Assembly (NCBI GenBank): GCA_019241085.1
Contig: JAFAXH010000050.1
Coordinates: 1-35,169, forward strand
From: Verrucomicrobiota bacterium
Lineage (GTDB): Bacteria > Verrucomicrobiota > Verrucomicrobiia > Chthoniobacterales > SZAS-18
Direction of reading: 5' to 3'
Length of the DNA: 35,169 nucleotides
This document shows positions 17,464 through 26,277 of the stretch, in pieces. Position 1 is the stretch's first letter, and each line of letters begins with the position of its first letter. Under the pieces are notes generated by a model. That model saw only the letters and a program-made list of their open reading frames with translations, made no database searches and had not been told where the DNA came from. A program made the translations under genes and the position numbers.

Positions 17464-17619
17464 CCTCCCGCCAAGACGCCAAGGATACAGCGAGATCGCC
17501 GAACCTCGAAAACCGATCCCCTTTCAGAATTTCTGAACAATTGAATTGTTCGATGTTCGGCGTTCTCCATTGCCTTTAACGCTTCTGCTTCTTTTGCGGC
17601 TTGGCGTCTTGGCGGGAGG
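17464..17619. repeat. Inverted-repeat cassette D (cctcccgccaagacgcc arms)
   Basis: Perfect 20-nt arms at 17464-17483 and 17600-17619 flank nested shorter inverted pairs: CGCCGAACCTCGAA (about 17498-17511) against a near match around 17551-17564, and a central palindrome GAACAATT-G-AATTGTTC (about 17535-17551). The whole 156 bp can fold as one long imperfect hairpin. It fills most of the 250-bp spacer before the aminopeptidase gene. Confidence 0.85.
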
Positions 17620-17692
17620 CTTTCATTCCACTCGAGCCGGGCGTTGCCCGCGGCCAATTCCTGCGGCAGTGTGCGCGCTCCCCTCCTCCGCC

Positions 17693-18712
17693 ATGCCCGA
17701 CCGCCTCGCCACCGACGCCATTGATCCCGAGTTGTTTCCGGGCGCATTCAACGCCATCCGCACCTGCCTGCGCTTGCAGCCCGAGGAACGCATCACCATC
17801 ATCACCGACGAGGCTTCGAGCGAGATCGCCGCAGCGTTGCAGCGCGAGGTCGAGAGCGTCGGCGCGGCGCACAGCGTCTGGGTGCTGGAACGCCACGCGC
17901 AACGGCCGTTGAAAAATATGCCGGCGGTGATTTTGGCGGACCTCGCCAAGTCGCAGGTCTCTGTCTTCTGCGCCCGCACCCAGACGGGCGAACTCGGCTC
18001 GCGCATCGAGATGACCGGCGTGGTGAACCAGCACGGCATCCGCCACGGCCACATGGTCAACATCAACCGCCAGATCATGCTCGCGGGAATGCGCGCCGAT
18101 TTCCTCGCCGTCGATGCCCTCAGCCAGCGCCTCGTCGAGCGCGCCCGCTTGGCGACGCGCGTAACCTGCCGCACGGCGCATGGCACCGATTTCGTCGCCG
18201 AGCTGTCGCCGAAACTGAAGTGGATCAAAACCAGCGGCATCATCACCCGCGAGAAATGGGGCAACCTGCCCGGCGGCGAGATTTTCACCTCGCCCATGAA
18301 TACGAACGGCGTCTTCGTGGTCGATGGCGTCGTCGGCGATTATCTTTGTGAAAAATACGGCGACCTGCGCGACACGCCGCTGACCATCGAAGTCGCCGAC
18401 AACCGCATCCGCCATCTCGCCTGCGACGACAAGACGTTGCTCGAAGAATTCCGCGCCTACACGAGCACGGACGAAAATTCCAACCGCGTCGGCGAATTCG
18501 CCATCGGCACGAACACGGCTTGCACGCACATCATCGGACACATCTTGCAGGACGAAAAAATCCCCGGCATCCACATCGCCTTCGGCCATCCCTACGCCGA
18601 GCACACGGGTCAAACGTGGATTTCCAAAACGCACATCGACTGCGTCGGCCGGGACTTCGACATCTGGTTCGACGACGAGCCGATCATGCGCCAGGGCAAG
18701 TTCCTCGTCTGA
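17693..18712 (+). CDS. Aminopeptidase of the M29-like (aminopeptidase T) family
   Basis: The 339-residue protein matches the metal-binding order of M29 aminopeptidases: LPGGEIFTSPM (E196), VGEFAIGTN (E268), IHIAFGHP (H294) and KTHIDCVGRDFDIWFDD (H314 and D316). The N-terminal half has the lysyl endopeptidase-free Rossmann-like segment LRLQPEERITIITDEASSEIA seen in this family. These enzymes remove N-terminal amino acids in the cytoplasm using two metal ions. The ATG at 17693 is chosen because the frame upstream crosses repeat cassette D. No operon partner is evident; the next gene begins 122 nt downstream. Confidence 0.83.
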   Translation: MPDRLATDAIDPELFPGAFNAIRTCLRLQPEERITIITDEASSEIAAALQREVESVGAAHSVWVLERHAQRPLKNMPAVILADLAKSQVSVFCARTQTGELGSRIEMTGVVNQHGIRHGHMVNINRQIMLAGMRADFLAVDALSQRLVERARLATRVTCRTAHGTDFVAELSPKLKWIKTSGIITREKWGNLPGGEIFTSPMNTNGVFVVDGVVGDYLCEKYGDLRDTPLTIEVADNRIRHLACDDKTLLEEFRAYTSTDENSNRVGEFAIGTNTACTHIIGHILQDEKIPGIHIAFGHPYAEHTGQTWISKTHIDCVGRDFDIWFDDEPIMRQGKFLV

Positions 18713-18834
18713 CGCAGGGTTAGGGCAATAACCTCCGAGCGAGGCATTTGCTTTCCGCTTGACTCGCGGGGAAACGGTTTGGTAATCCTGGATCGGATTT
18801 CAACTTTGAGCCGTTCCGTCTCCTGCGTCATCCC

Positions 18835-19674
18835 ATGAAAACGCCCACCTTGCTCGAACAAGCCAGAGCCTTCACCCACCGCACGACTGGCACTGCCGCG
18901 CTGAGCATTTTGCCGCTCGCCGCCGCGGCCCTCGCCCTCCCATCCAACGCGAGCGCCGTGGTGTCGGCCGCCGGACCGATCTTCACCCCGGCGTCGCCGA
19001 CCTACAATCCTTACAATAACTTAGGCGTCATTTTCAATGTGGCTTCCGGCAGCACGGCCGGCTCGGCGGCGCTGCCGACCTCGAACAACGTCACCGGCGA
19101 GAAATCCTTTGGCAGCGCGACCTTCGGCATCCTCGGCGGAACCGGCGGCAGCTTTTCCAATTACACCGCCGTCTCGATCAACGGCAGCCCCGGCGCTTCC
19201 CTCAACAACAACTTTACGCTGAACCAGAGCGTGCCGGTCGCTTACAAGTTCACCCTTTCGCAGACTGGCACCGTCACCTTGGGCACTTGGTCGCTCATCT
19301 TTGACATCCAAGTGGGCGGTCAAGGCTCCTTGGGCAGCGGCGTGGCGGATAATTTTACGACCGTGCCGATCACTGGCAGCGGCACCGGCACATTTTCCGG
19401 CACCGCCAACATCGTCATCCAAAACCTCGGCACCACCTTGGGCGGCAACCAGACGCCTTTCGTCGGTTACAACCTGCGATTCGTCGAAGCCGGCAACGTC
19501 GCAGGCAGCCTCAACAACGGTTCCTTTTCCATCGACATCCCGCAAAATTCCTTCGACTTCAATGCGGTGGCCGTCCCCGAGCCGAGCACGTGGTCCATGC
19601 TGGGCGCCGGCGTGCTCGTCCTCGGCGCCTTTGCCGCGCGTCGGCGCAAGCAACAGGCAGCCGCGTTGTCGTAA
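18835..19674 (+). CDS. PEP-CTERM sorting-domain protein
   Basis: The 279-residue protein has a long N-terminal signal region (hydrophobic AALSILPLAAAALAL, cleavage plausible after SNASA near residue 41). The body is rich in Gly, Ser, Thr and Asn, of low complexity. It ends with VPEPSTWSMLGAGVLVLGAF followed by ARRRK, the PEP motif at 248-250, a membrane helix and a basic tail. That tripartite end is the PEP-CTERM signal cut by exosortase. Such proteins are surface-associated, often together with exopolysaccharide. No exosortase gene is in the window. Function of the body is unknown. Confidence 0.9.
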   Translation: MKTPTLLEQARAFTHRTTGTAALSILPLAAAALALPSNASAVVSAAGPIFTPASPTYNPYNNLGVIFNVASGSTAGSAALPTSNNVTGEKSFGSATFGILGGTGGSFSNYTAVSINGSPGASLNNNFTLNQSVPVAYKFTLSQTGTVTLGTWSLIFDIQVGGQGSLGSGVADNFTTVPITGSGTGTFSGTANIVIQNLGTTLGGNQTPFVGYNLRFVEAGNVAGSLNNGSFSIDIPQNSFDFNAVAVPEPSTWSMLGAGVLVLGAFAARRRKQQAAALS

Positions 19675-19719
19675 AGCTCGCCCGACGCCGTCGGCGGCGG
19701 CTTCGGTAAAAACGTCGTC

Positions 19720-20934
19720 ATGCCGCGCGTGCTCTACGTGCTGCCGCAGTTGCCGCTGGACCCGAGCAGCGGCGCGGCGCGCTCGACGAACACCGCCGCT
19801 GAATTCCTCGCCGCCGCCGGCTGGACGGTGCGCGCGCTGGCCACGACCGCCAGCGAGACGGGCGAGTTCCTTCAACCCGACACTTACCTGCGCAGCCTCG
19901 GCATCGAGCCGCACCGTAATGCGGATGAGAAAACGCTGCGCTTCACCCGCCGCGGCATCGACTACACGTTGCTCGACACCGGCCGGCACAGCTTCACCCG
20001 CTGGGACGCGACGAGCGCCGGCACGGCGTTCGACCAACTCTTCGACGCCGCGCTCGCGGAGTTCCAGCCCGACATTCTCTACACTTACGGCGGCATGCCC
20101 GGCGACCGCCGCCGGCACGAACGGGCGCGCGCCGCCGGCTGCAAGATCGTCTTCGCCGTCTGCAATAATAACTACCACGTCCCCGGCTTCCTCAACCGCA
20201 TGGACGCGGTGACGACGGTCAGCGAATTCCACGCCGCGAGCTACCGGCGCAGCGTCGGCGTGGACAGCACGCCGCTCTCCTCGCCGTTGGAATTGGAGGA
20301 TGTCGTCGCTCCGCAGCGCGAGCCGATCTTCATCACGATGATCAATCCGTCGCTGGAAAAAGGCGTCTTCTTCCTCGCTCGCCTCGCCGAAGAACTCGGC
20401 GTCAGCCGGCCCGATCTGCCGTTGCTCGTCATCGAGGCGCGCGGCACCGGCGGCGAACTCGTCCAAGCCGGACTGCTCGGCGGCTTCGATCTGCGGCGGC
20501 ACGAGAATATCATGTTCTCGCCCGCTGTGCCGCGCCCGCGCGACATCTACGCGGCGACGCGCGTGCTCTTGGTCCCGTCGGTCTTCGACGAGCCGAGCGG
20601 GCGCGTCGCCGCCGAGGCATTGGTCAACGGCATACCGCCCCTCGTCAGCGAACGCGGCGGTTTGCCGGAGAATTGCCGCGACGGCGGCTTCGTCCTGCCG
20701 CTGCCGGTGGAGGTGAATCTGACCACCCGCCTGCCCGTCTCGCCCGCCATCGTCCAACCTTGGATCAATCTCATCGAACGATTGGCGGACGATGCGGAAT
20801 TTTACGAAGCCCAGAGCCGCCGCGCCCGCGAGGCAGGCCGCTACTTTCACCCCGAATCCCTGGCCCCGCGCTACGTCGCCTTCTTCGAGCGCGTGCTCAA
20901 GACCCCCCGCGCCGCTAGTGCCGAGATGAGATAG
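19720..20934 (+). CDS. Glycosyltransferase, GT-B fold (GT4-like)
   Basis: The 404-residue protein has the GT-B layout. The N-terminal domain starts VLYVLPQLPLDPSSGAARS with the short glycine turn used to bind acceptors. ITMINPSLEKGVFFLARLAEEL opens the nucleotide-sugar domain, and VLLVPSVFDEPSGRVAAEALVNGIPPLVSERGGLPEN holds the family's E(x7)E-type block: E in DEPSGR and in AAEAL. It would transfer a sugar from a nucleotide donor to a glycan. It lies 45 nt after the PEP-CTERM gene on the same strand, far from the main cluster. Donor and acceptor are unknown. Confidence 0.88.
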   Translation: MPRVLYVLPQLPLDPSSGAARSTNTAAEFLAAAGWTVRALATTASETGEFLQPDTYLRSLGIEPHRNADEKTLRFTRRGIDYTLLDTGRHSFTRWDATSAGTAFDQLFDAALAEFQPDILYTYGGMPGDRRRHERARAAGCKIVFAVCNNNYHVPGFLNRMDAVTTVSEFHAASYRRSVGVDSTPLSSPLELEDVVAPQREPIFITMINPSLEKGVFFLARLAEELGVSRPDLPLLVIEARGTGGELVQAGLLGGFDLRRHENIMFSPAVPRPRDIYAATRVLLVPSVFDEPSGRVAAEALVNGIPPLVSERGGLPENCRDGGFVLPLPVEVNLTTRLPVSPAIVQPWINLIERLADDAEFYEAQSRRAREAGRYFHPESLAPRYVAFFERVLKTPRAASAEMR

Positions 20935-20997
20935 ATCCCCACTCCACGGACTGCGCCAAGGCCAGCGCTAAATACCCCGGCTCCAGGCGTGCCTATT

Positions 20998-22035
20998 TCA
21001 GTGCAATGCGTGTCCCTGGCTTGCGCGCTTCCGCTGGCGGAGCGTGGCCAGGCTCGCCGCCAGCAGCCCGAGCGCGGACAGCGCCGCGGTGCCAGGTTCT
21101 GGAACCACTTGCGCCTCGCCGGCCAGGCCAGCCGCAGTCAGGTTCCAACCGACAACATCGAGAGCAGCCAGCTCGTTGGGGCCGAGATCGAGCTGCGCTC
21201 CGGGGGTGCCGAAGGCATCTTGAACCTGGGGCGGCTTGTTTCCAATGCTATCCGCCGGACTGACGCCATCCCCCCAGTCCGCATAATCGGAACCGTTCCC
21301 AGCCTGATTAAACGAGACAAACCTGGTGACACCGCTGTTGATGGAGAAATAAGACGCCGCACTCGTCGAGGTCGTGTAACTCCTGATCCCGGAGGAGCTG
21401 AAGCGAAAGAGGTCCAGCGCGCCGACGCTGCTGCCCGAGTTGGCTTGGCCGAGTTGCGAACCGCTGCCTCCGATGCTCAGGACTTCGTCTATTTCATGTG
21501 CAGCCACCGCTTGCAGATCATACTTGTTGGAATTCTGCGTTCCGGTTCTCGATAGGTTCATCAGCGAGGTATTCAAGGTGATGGTGCTGTCGGGTTGCCC
21601 GGTCGGGGGATTGACATTCACTCCCAGCGCTCGCAAGAGCGGCAGCGCCAGTGTGACCGTCGAGGCGGCATTGCCGTTCACTGCGGCGAGGCTGGCCGGC
21701 AGAGAAGTGATGGCGATGTTATCGTTCACCGAGCGGGTTTGGTTGGCCCCCAGCTCGGCGACGTAAGTGCTGTAAGCCTGGGTGCTGATATAGGTGGAAC
21801 TGCTTCCCAAACCACCTCCCTCCTGAAAAAGGATGTTCACCGTGACATTGTTGGCAATGTCCGCCGTCACCCTGGCGATGGCCGCATTGATCCCCGCCTC
21901 GATCACCAAGGCGTTGGGATCGGTGGTGATCGAGGAATCGAAGGTGGGGTTGATCGTCAGCGCATACGCCGGGACCGCCAGGATCAAGGCGAGGGCGCAG
22001 GCAGGGGCGGAGAAATGGCGAAGGGGAGTTTTCAT
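20998..22035 (-). CDS. PEP-CTERM metalloprotease with an HExxE motif (NF038122-like)
   Basis: The 345-residue protein has a signal peptide (hydrophobic CALALILAVPAYA, residues 13-25) and a PEP-CTERM tail (VPEPGTAALSALGLLAASLA then RQRKR). The middle contains VAAHEIDEVLSIGG (H180, E181, E184), resembling a zinc-protease helix where the third ligand is glutamate rather than histidine. LDLFRFSS and DYADWGDG follow as in the PEP-CTERM metalloprotease group. It would be exported, anchored by exosortase processing and act on surface proteins. The ATG at 22035 gives a normal signal peptide; upstream in-frame codons do not. It stands alone. Confidence 0.8.
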   Translation of the reverse strand: MKTPLRHFSAPACALALILAVPAYALTINPTFDSSITTDPNALVIEAGINAAIARVTADIANNVTVNILFQEGGGLGSSSTYISTQAYSTYVAELGANQTRSVNDNIAITSLPASLAAVNGNAASTVTLALPLLRALGVNVNPPTGQPDSTITLNTSLMNLSRTGTQNSNKYDLQAVAAHEIDEVLSIGGSGSQLGQANSGSSVGALDLFRFSSSGIRSYTTSTSAASYFSINSGVTRFVSFNQAGNGSDYADWGDGVSPADSIGNKPPQVQDAFGTPGAQLDLGPNELAALDVVGWNLTAAGLAGEAQVVPEPGTAALSALGLLAASLATLRQRKRASQGHALH

Positions 22036-22153
22036 AATCGGCCGTTTTAACAGGACAATAAATGCAGCTTTCGGACCACGGAATCGGATGGTTCTGCCAA
22101 GAGCCCAGCGACTTGTCAACGGTTTCGTTCAGGCTTTCACAGGCAACCGCCGC

Positions 22154-23737
22154 TCAGCGCTCGGGAGTCGTCTCCGCCTGCAAGCGGCTGTGGCGGATGC
22201 CGTAGAGGAAGTAAATCGCCAGACCGATCAATAGCCAGACGATGAAACGCAGCCACGTCAAAATGGGCAGGCTGAGCATGAGCGCGGCGCAGAGCAACAC
22301 ACCGAGAATGGGCACGAGCGGCACGAGCGGCACGCGGAAGGGCCGTGGACGCTCGGGCGCGGTGCGGCGCAGGACGATGACGCCAGCGCAGACGAGGATG
22401 AAAGCGAAGAGCGTGCCGATATTCGTCAGGTCCGCCAGCGAGCCGATGTCGGTAAGCATCGCCACGCCGCCGACAATGACGCCCGTCCAGATCGTCGTGA
22501 TATACGGCGTGCGAAAGCGCGGGTGAATGCGGGCGAAGTATTGCGGCAACAGGCCGTCGCGCGCCATCGCCATGAAGATGCGCGGCTGGCCGAGTTGGAA
22601 GACGAGCAGCACGCTCGTCATGCCCGCCAGCGCGCCGGCGCTGACGACCGCCTGCACCCACGGCTTGCCGGAAAACGCCGTCGCCACGGCGGCTGAGTCG
22701 CCGAGATAGACGGTGTATTTTTTCATGCCCGTGAGCACGCCGCTCATCAGCACGTAGAGCAGCGTGCAAACGATCAAGCTCGCCATCATACCGATGGGCA
22801 AATCGCGCTGCGGATTTTTCGTTTCCTCCGCCGTGGTCGAGACGGCGTCGAAGCCGATGAAGGCGAAGAAGACAATGGCCGCTCCGCTCATCACGCCGGA
22901 AAAACCGTTCGGCACGAAGGGATGCCAGTTCGTCGGGTTCACGTAGAACGCGCCGATGGCGATGAAGAAGACGACGACGGCGACTTTGGCGATGACGACC
23001 GCCGTGTTGGCGTGCGCGCTCTCGCGGATGCCATAGACGAGGAGGATCGTGACCGCGATGACAATGAGCAGCGCGGGGATGTTCAGCGCGAAGGTGAAGC
23101 CGGCGATGCTCGGCAGCGCGGTCGAGGAATAATCGGCAAGCGCATCGCCGCCCTTGGCGAGCATCCCCTGCGCAGTCTTGTAATCGGTCACCGCCCAGAG
23201 CGGAAATTTCAGATGGAACAACGCGTCGCAAAGCTTGACGAAATATCCCGACCAACTCGCCGCCACGGCCATGTTGCCGACGGCGTATTCGAGGATCAAA
23301 TCCCAGCCGATGATCCACGCGATGATCTCGCCGAGCGTCGCGTAGGAATAGGTGTAAGCCGAGCCGGAAACGGGGATCATCGCCGCCAACTCCGCGTAGC
23401 AGAGCGCCGCGAAGCCGCAGGCCAGCGCGGCGATCATGAACGAAAAAACGACCGCCGGCCCGGCGCCAGCCCGGCCCAATTCGACCGGCGCGTGCGTGAT
23501 CCAGGATTGGATGAAATTCAGCACCGGCGTCGTCAGCGTGGAAGCGCCGGCCTCGGCCTGTTCGCCGGCAGCCGCGGTGCCCGTGAGCGCAAAGATGCCG
23601 GTGCCGATGATCGCGCCGACGCCGAGCGCGGTGAGGTCGAGCGCGCTGAGCGAGCGCTTCATCTTTCGCTCGGGAATCTCGATCTCCCGCATGAGTTGAT
23701 CCGGACTTTTGGTTTGGAATAAACGTGAGGCAGCCAC
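22154..23737 (-). CDS. APC-superfamily amino-acid permease
   Basis: The 527-residue protein has about 12-14 membrane helices. DLTALGVGAIIGTGIFALTG is the first-helix motif of the cationic amino-acid transporter group, with GxG(I/T)G unwound region. CYAELAAMIPVSGSAYTYSY and FFAFIGFDAVSTTAEETKNPQRDLPIG are also diagnostic. It imports amino acids, probably with protons. The C-terminus carries PFRVPLVPLVPILGV, as in YfnA/CAT proteins. The gene is solitary; repeat cassette E lies upstream. Substrate specificity is not readable. Confidence 0.92.
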   Translation of the reverse strand: MAASRLFQTKSPDQLMREIEIPERKMKRSLSALDLTALGVGAIIGTGIFALTGTAAAGEQAEAGASTLTTPVLNFIQSWITHAPVELGRAGAGPAVVFSFMIAALACGFAALCYAELAAMIPVSGSAYTYSYATLGEIIAWIIGWDLILEYAVGNMAVAASWSGYFVKLCDALFHLKFPLWAVTDYKTAQGMLAKGGDALADYSSTALPSIAGFTFALNIPALLIVIAVTILLVYGIRESAHANTAVVIAKVAVVVFFIAIGAFYVNPTNWHPFVPNGFSGVMSGAAIVFFAFIGFDAVSTTAEETKNPQRDLPIGMMASLIVCTLLYVLMSGVLTGMKKYTVYLGDSAAVATAFSGKPWVQAVVSAGALAGMTSVLLVFQLGQPRIFMAMARDGLLPQYFARIHPRFRTPYITTIWTGVIVGGVAMLTDIGSLADLTNIGTLFAFILVCAGVIVLRRTAPERPRPFRVPLVPLVPILGVLLCAALMLSLPILTWLRFIVWLLIGLAIYFLYGIRHSRLQAETTPER

Positions 23738-23837
23738 GGCCGCCGTGTATCCCTGTTTGCGCCGCGCGGGTCAATGCTCGAATCAGTAGCGGAGTAGAAA
23801 TCGCACCGGCCTGTCTGCGTCTTTGCCTTCGCTGCTT

Positions 23838-23979
23838 TGTCATCCTGAGCTTGTCGAAGGATCGCTAATTGATTGATTGGCTCGGTTGGCCGAGTCCTGC
23901 GAGCCAATGCAAGGCAGCCAGAGGTTTGGCTTCGCTTGTCTGCGCTGCGCTCCGGCTCTCGACTTCGCTCGGGATGACA
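23838..23979. repeat. Inverted-repeat cassette E (tgtcatcctgagc type)
   Basis: A TGTCATCCTGAGC unit begins at 23838 and an inverted TGTCATCCCGAGC unit ends at 23979, each followed by a GAAG/GTCGA segment. This word is a widespread bacterial intergenic repeat. The cassette occupies the spacer of about 300 bp between the divergent permease and ATP-grasp-like genes; nothing else was seen there. Confidence 0.82.
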
Positions 23980-24038
23980 ACGGAAGGGACCACGGGGTTG
24001 CGGAAACCGGCTGCCGCGAGTTTCGTGCTCGCAGCCTC

Positions 24039-25238
24039 ATGGACGCCGCGCTCCGCTCCCGTTTCAACGCCGACTTCACGCCCGAGCGCTACCGCGCGCT
24101 CCTGCAAACAATCAACGAAACCGAGCGCTGGCCGGCGGATTTCCGCATCGCGGAGACGCCGATTTTTTTAACGCGGGAGTTCAAGCGCGAACTCGTCACC
24201 GCCGGCCAGGAAATCCTCGCCCGCCTGCGCACGCCGGAGTTTGCGCAACACGCCGCCGACGCCATCCCGCCCGGTCTGTCGGTGCCGAACGAAACGGCGC
24301 ACCCGATCTTTTTGCAGATTGACTTCGCCATCTGCGAAGATGGCGCGGGCCGGCTGACGCCGCGGTTGATCGAACTGCAAGGATTCCCGAGTCTCTATGC
24401 GTTTCAGGTCTTCGAGTTGCGCGCCATGCGGGCGGCTTATCCGGCGATCCCGGCGGCGTGGACTTCGTTCTTCGGCGGGCTGGACGAAGCTAGCTATCTT
24501 GCGCTGCTGCGGCGCGTGATGCTCGCCGACGCCGATCCGGAAAATGTCGTCCTGCTGGAGATCGAGCCGGAGCAGCAGAAGACGCGCATCGACTTCGCCT
24601 GCACCGAAACGTTTCTCGGCGTGCGCCCGGTGTGTTTGACCAATATCCGCCAGCGCGGCCGGCAGCTTTTTTACGAACGCGACGGCCGCGAGGTGCGCGT
24701 CGAACGCATTTACAACCGCGTCATTTTCGACGAACTCCTTCGCCGGCCAGACTTGCGGTTCGGTTTCGATTTCCAAGCCGATCTCGACGTGACGTGGGTC
24801 GGACATCCGAACTGGTATTTCCGCATCTCGAAACACACGCTGCCGTTCCTGAAGTCGGCGCACACCGCGCCAGCGTTTTTTGCGAACGAATTTCCGGCGG
24901 AAAGCGAAAATCTGGCCGACTACGTGTTGAAGCCGCTCTTTTCCTTCGCCGGCCTCGGCGTCGAGATGGACCCGTCGCCCGCGCGCTTGGCGGCGCTGGA
25001 AAAACCGCGCGAATGGATTTTGCAAAAGAAAGTCGCGTATGCAGACTTCCTGCCGACCGCCGACGGCCATCGCTCGAAAGGCGAGATTCGGCTGATGTTC
25101 CTTTGGCCCGAAGGCGGCGAGCCAAGGCTGGCGAACAATCTCGCGCGCTTGAGCCAGGGCCGGATGATGGGCGTCGATTTTAATCGCGATAAAACTTGGG
25201 TCGGCTCGAGCATCGCACTGCATGATGGCAGCGTTTGA
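24039..25238 (+). CDS. Conserved protein with ATP-grasp-like features
   Basis: The 399-residue protein has segments recalling ATP-grasp enzymes: YVLKPLFSFAGLGVEMD (a lysine strand with a glycine-rich loop), WILQKKVAYADFLP, GEIRLMFLWPEG and a late NLARLSQG in the place of the Asn/Arg metal-site region. ATP-grasp enzymes join a carboxylate and an amine through an acylphosphate. HPIFLQIDFAICEDGAGRLTPRLIELQGFPSL in the first half suggests a substrate-binding region and recalls circularly permuted relatives. The ATG at 24039 avoids the repeat upstream. The fold call is by eye; function is unknown. The asparaginase gene converges on it, 11 nt away. Confidence 0.68.
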   Translation: MDAALRSRFNADFTPERYRALLQTINETERWPADFRIAETPIFLTREFKRELVTAGQEILARLRTPEFAQHAADAIPPGLSVPNETAHPIFLQIDFAICEDGAGRLTPRLIELQGFPSLYAFQVFELRAMRAAYPAIPAAWTSFFGGLDEASYLALLRRVMLADADPENVVLLEIEPEQQKTRIDFACTETFLGVRPVCLTNIRQRGRQLFYERDGREVRVERIYNRVIFDELLRRPDLRFGFDFQADLDVTWVGHPNWYFRISKHTLPFLKSAHTAPAFFANEFPAESENLADYVLKPLFSFAGLGVEMDPSPARLAALEKPREWILQKKVAYADFLPTADGHRSKGEIRLMFLWPEGGEPRLANNLARLSQGRMMGVDFNRDKTWVGSSIALHDGSV

Positions 25239-25249
25239 ATCTAATTTTT

Positions 25250-26272
25250 TTAAACAAACGTCAGCTCGAACGCCGCGCGCACTTCGCCGACGACGATGCC
25301 CGCGGCATTGCGCAACTCCGGCGGCGCGAGTTGCCGCAACAATTCGTTTTCCGCCGCGATGCCGAGTCGGTCGAGCACGCGGATGACCGCCGCGTCGCGC
25401 GCTCGCGTCGCCTGCCCGCCGTCTTCGATTTTCAACGCCACGCCCAACGCCCCCCAGCGCGATTGCCGCAATGCCAGCGCGTGGAACATTTCCGCGCCGA
25501 ATTTTGAAACGACGTCCGCGTCCGGCCCCAACATTTCCAACAATCGCGTATCGAACGCCGTCTCGCCGCCGAGCAAACGCGGATGCTGCGCCATCGTGCG
25601 AAACGTAGCTTCCAAGCCGACGCCGGATTTGCTCCCATTCGCATCGGGTTGCGCCAACCGCGCGTAAGCCAGCGCCGCATCGCGCAAGGACAACGCAAAC
25701 GTCGGCACACTGCAACCGTCGATGGCGAGGTGCGGCTGCGCGCCGCCCGCCGCTGTTTGCAACAGGGCGGCAATCTCGCATTGCAGCGGATGCGTCGGCT
25801 CGTGATAATTTTCCAACGGCCAGCCGCGCGCCTTCGCTGCCGCCAGCATCCCGGCGTGTTTGCCGGAACAGTTGTTGTGCAACACCGACGGCGCCTCGCC
25901 GCGCGCGCGCAACCGCTCGCGCGCGGCGGCGGAATTCGGCGGATGCACGCCGCAACGCAGGAGGCTCGGACTCAGCCCGGCGGCGTCGAGAATCTCGCGC
26001 GCCGTGGCGACGTGGATTTCCTCGCCCGCATGGCTCGCGCAAGCCAGGGCGAGATGGCGCGAGTCAAGACCGTAATCGGCGAGCACCGCGGCAAACGGCT
26101 GCGCTTGAAACGGCTTGGCCGTCGAGCGGATGAACGTCACCAAATCCGGATCGCCCGCGCTGGCAATGAGCACGCCGTCGGACCGCACGACCGCGAGATG
26201 CACGCGGTGCCGGCTTTCCACCAAATCGCCCCGCCAGACTTCCACCAACGCCGGTGAATTGCGGTCGCTCAT
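25250..26272 (-). CDS. L-asparaginase II (Asparaginase_II family, Rhizobium etli type)
   Basis: The 340-residue protein contains RSTAKPFQAQPF, ACASHAGEEIHV, LRCGVHPP and LHNNCSGKHAGML, the conserved blocks of the thermolabile asparaginase II family. These enzymes hydrolyse asparagine to aspartate and ammonia and are unrelated to the E. coli AnsA/B type. The serine and lysine of RSTAKP and the cysteine of NNCSGKH are in place. GCSVPTFALSLRDAALAYARL is the later family segment. The ATG at 26272 is 5 nt beyond the stop of the SDR gene on the same strand, suggesting one transcript. The length is normal. Confidence 0.9.
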   Translation of the reverse strand: MSDRNSPALVEVWRGDLVESRHRVHLAVVRSDGVLIASAGDPDLVTFIRSTAKPFQAQPFAAVLADYGLDSRHLALACASHAGEEIHVATAREILDAAGLSPSLLRCGVHPPNSAAARERLRARGEAPSVLHNNCSGKHAGMLAAAKARGWPLENYHEPTHPLQCEIAALLQTAAGGAQPHLAIDGCSVPTFALSLRDAALAYARLAQPDANGSKSGVGLEATFRTMAQHPRLLGGETAFDTRLLEMLGPDADVVSKFGAEMFHALALRQSRWGALGVALKIEDGGQATRARDAAVIRVLDRLGIAAENELLRQLAPPELRNAAGIVVGEVRAAFELTFV

Positions 26273-26277
26273 CGGAT

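Noticed and set aside
18759..18788. Possible sigma-70 promoter before the PEP-CTERM gene (TTGACT-18-TAATCC)
   Set aside because: The -10 match is poor and the spacer long; I would not annotate it without transcript data.
19021..20850. Open frame of 609 codons on the minus strand
   Set aside because: It is antisense to the PEP-CTERM and glycosyltransferase genes, both of which have clear family motifs. Its product is Arg/Ala/Glu-rich without any motif, as expected for a shadow frame in GC-rich DNA.
22137..23843. Open frame of 568 codons on the minus strand, overlapping the permease
   Set aside because: It is the same strand but a different frame from the permease, which has clear transporter motifs; this product is Arg/His-rich noise.
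24168..26042. Open frame of 624 codons on the minus strand
   Set aside because: It runs through the ATP-grasp-like gene and then through the asparaginase gene in a wrong frame. Its sequence is low-complexity arginine and alanine.
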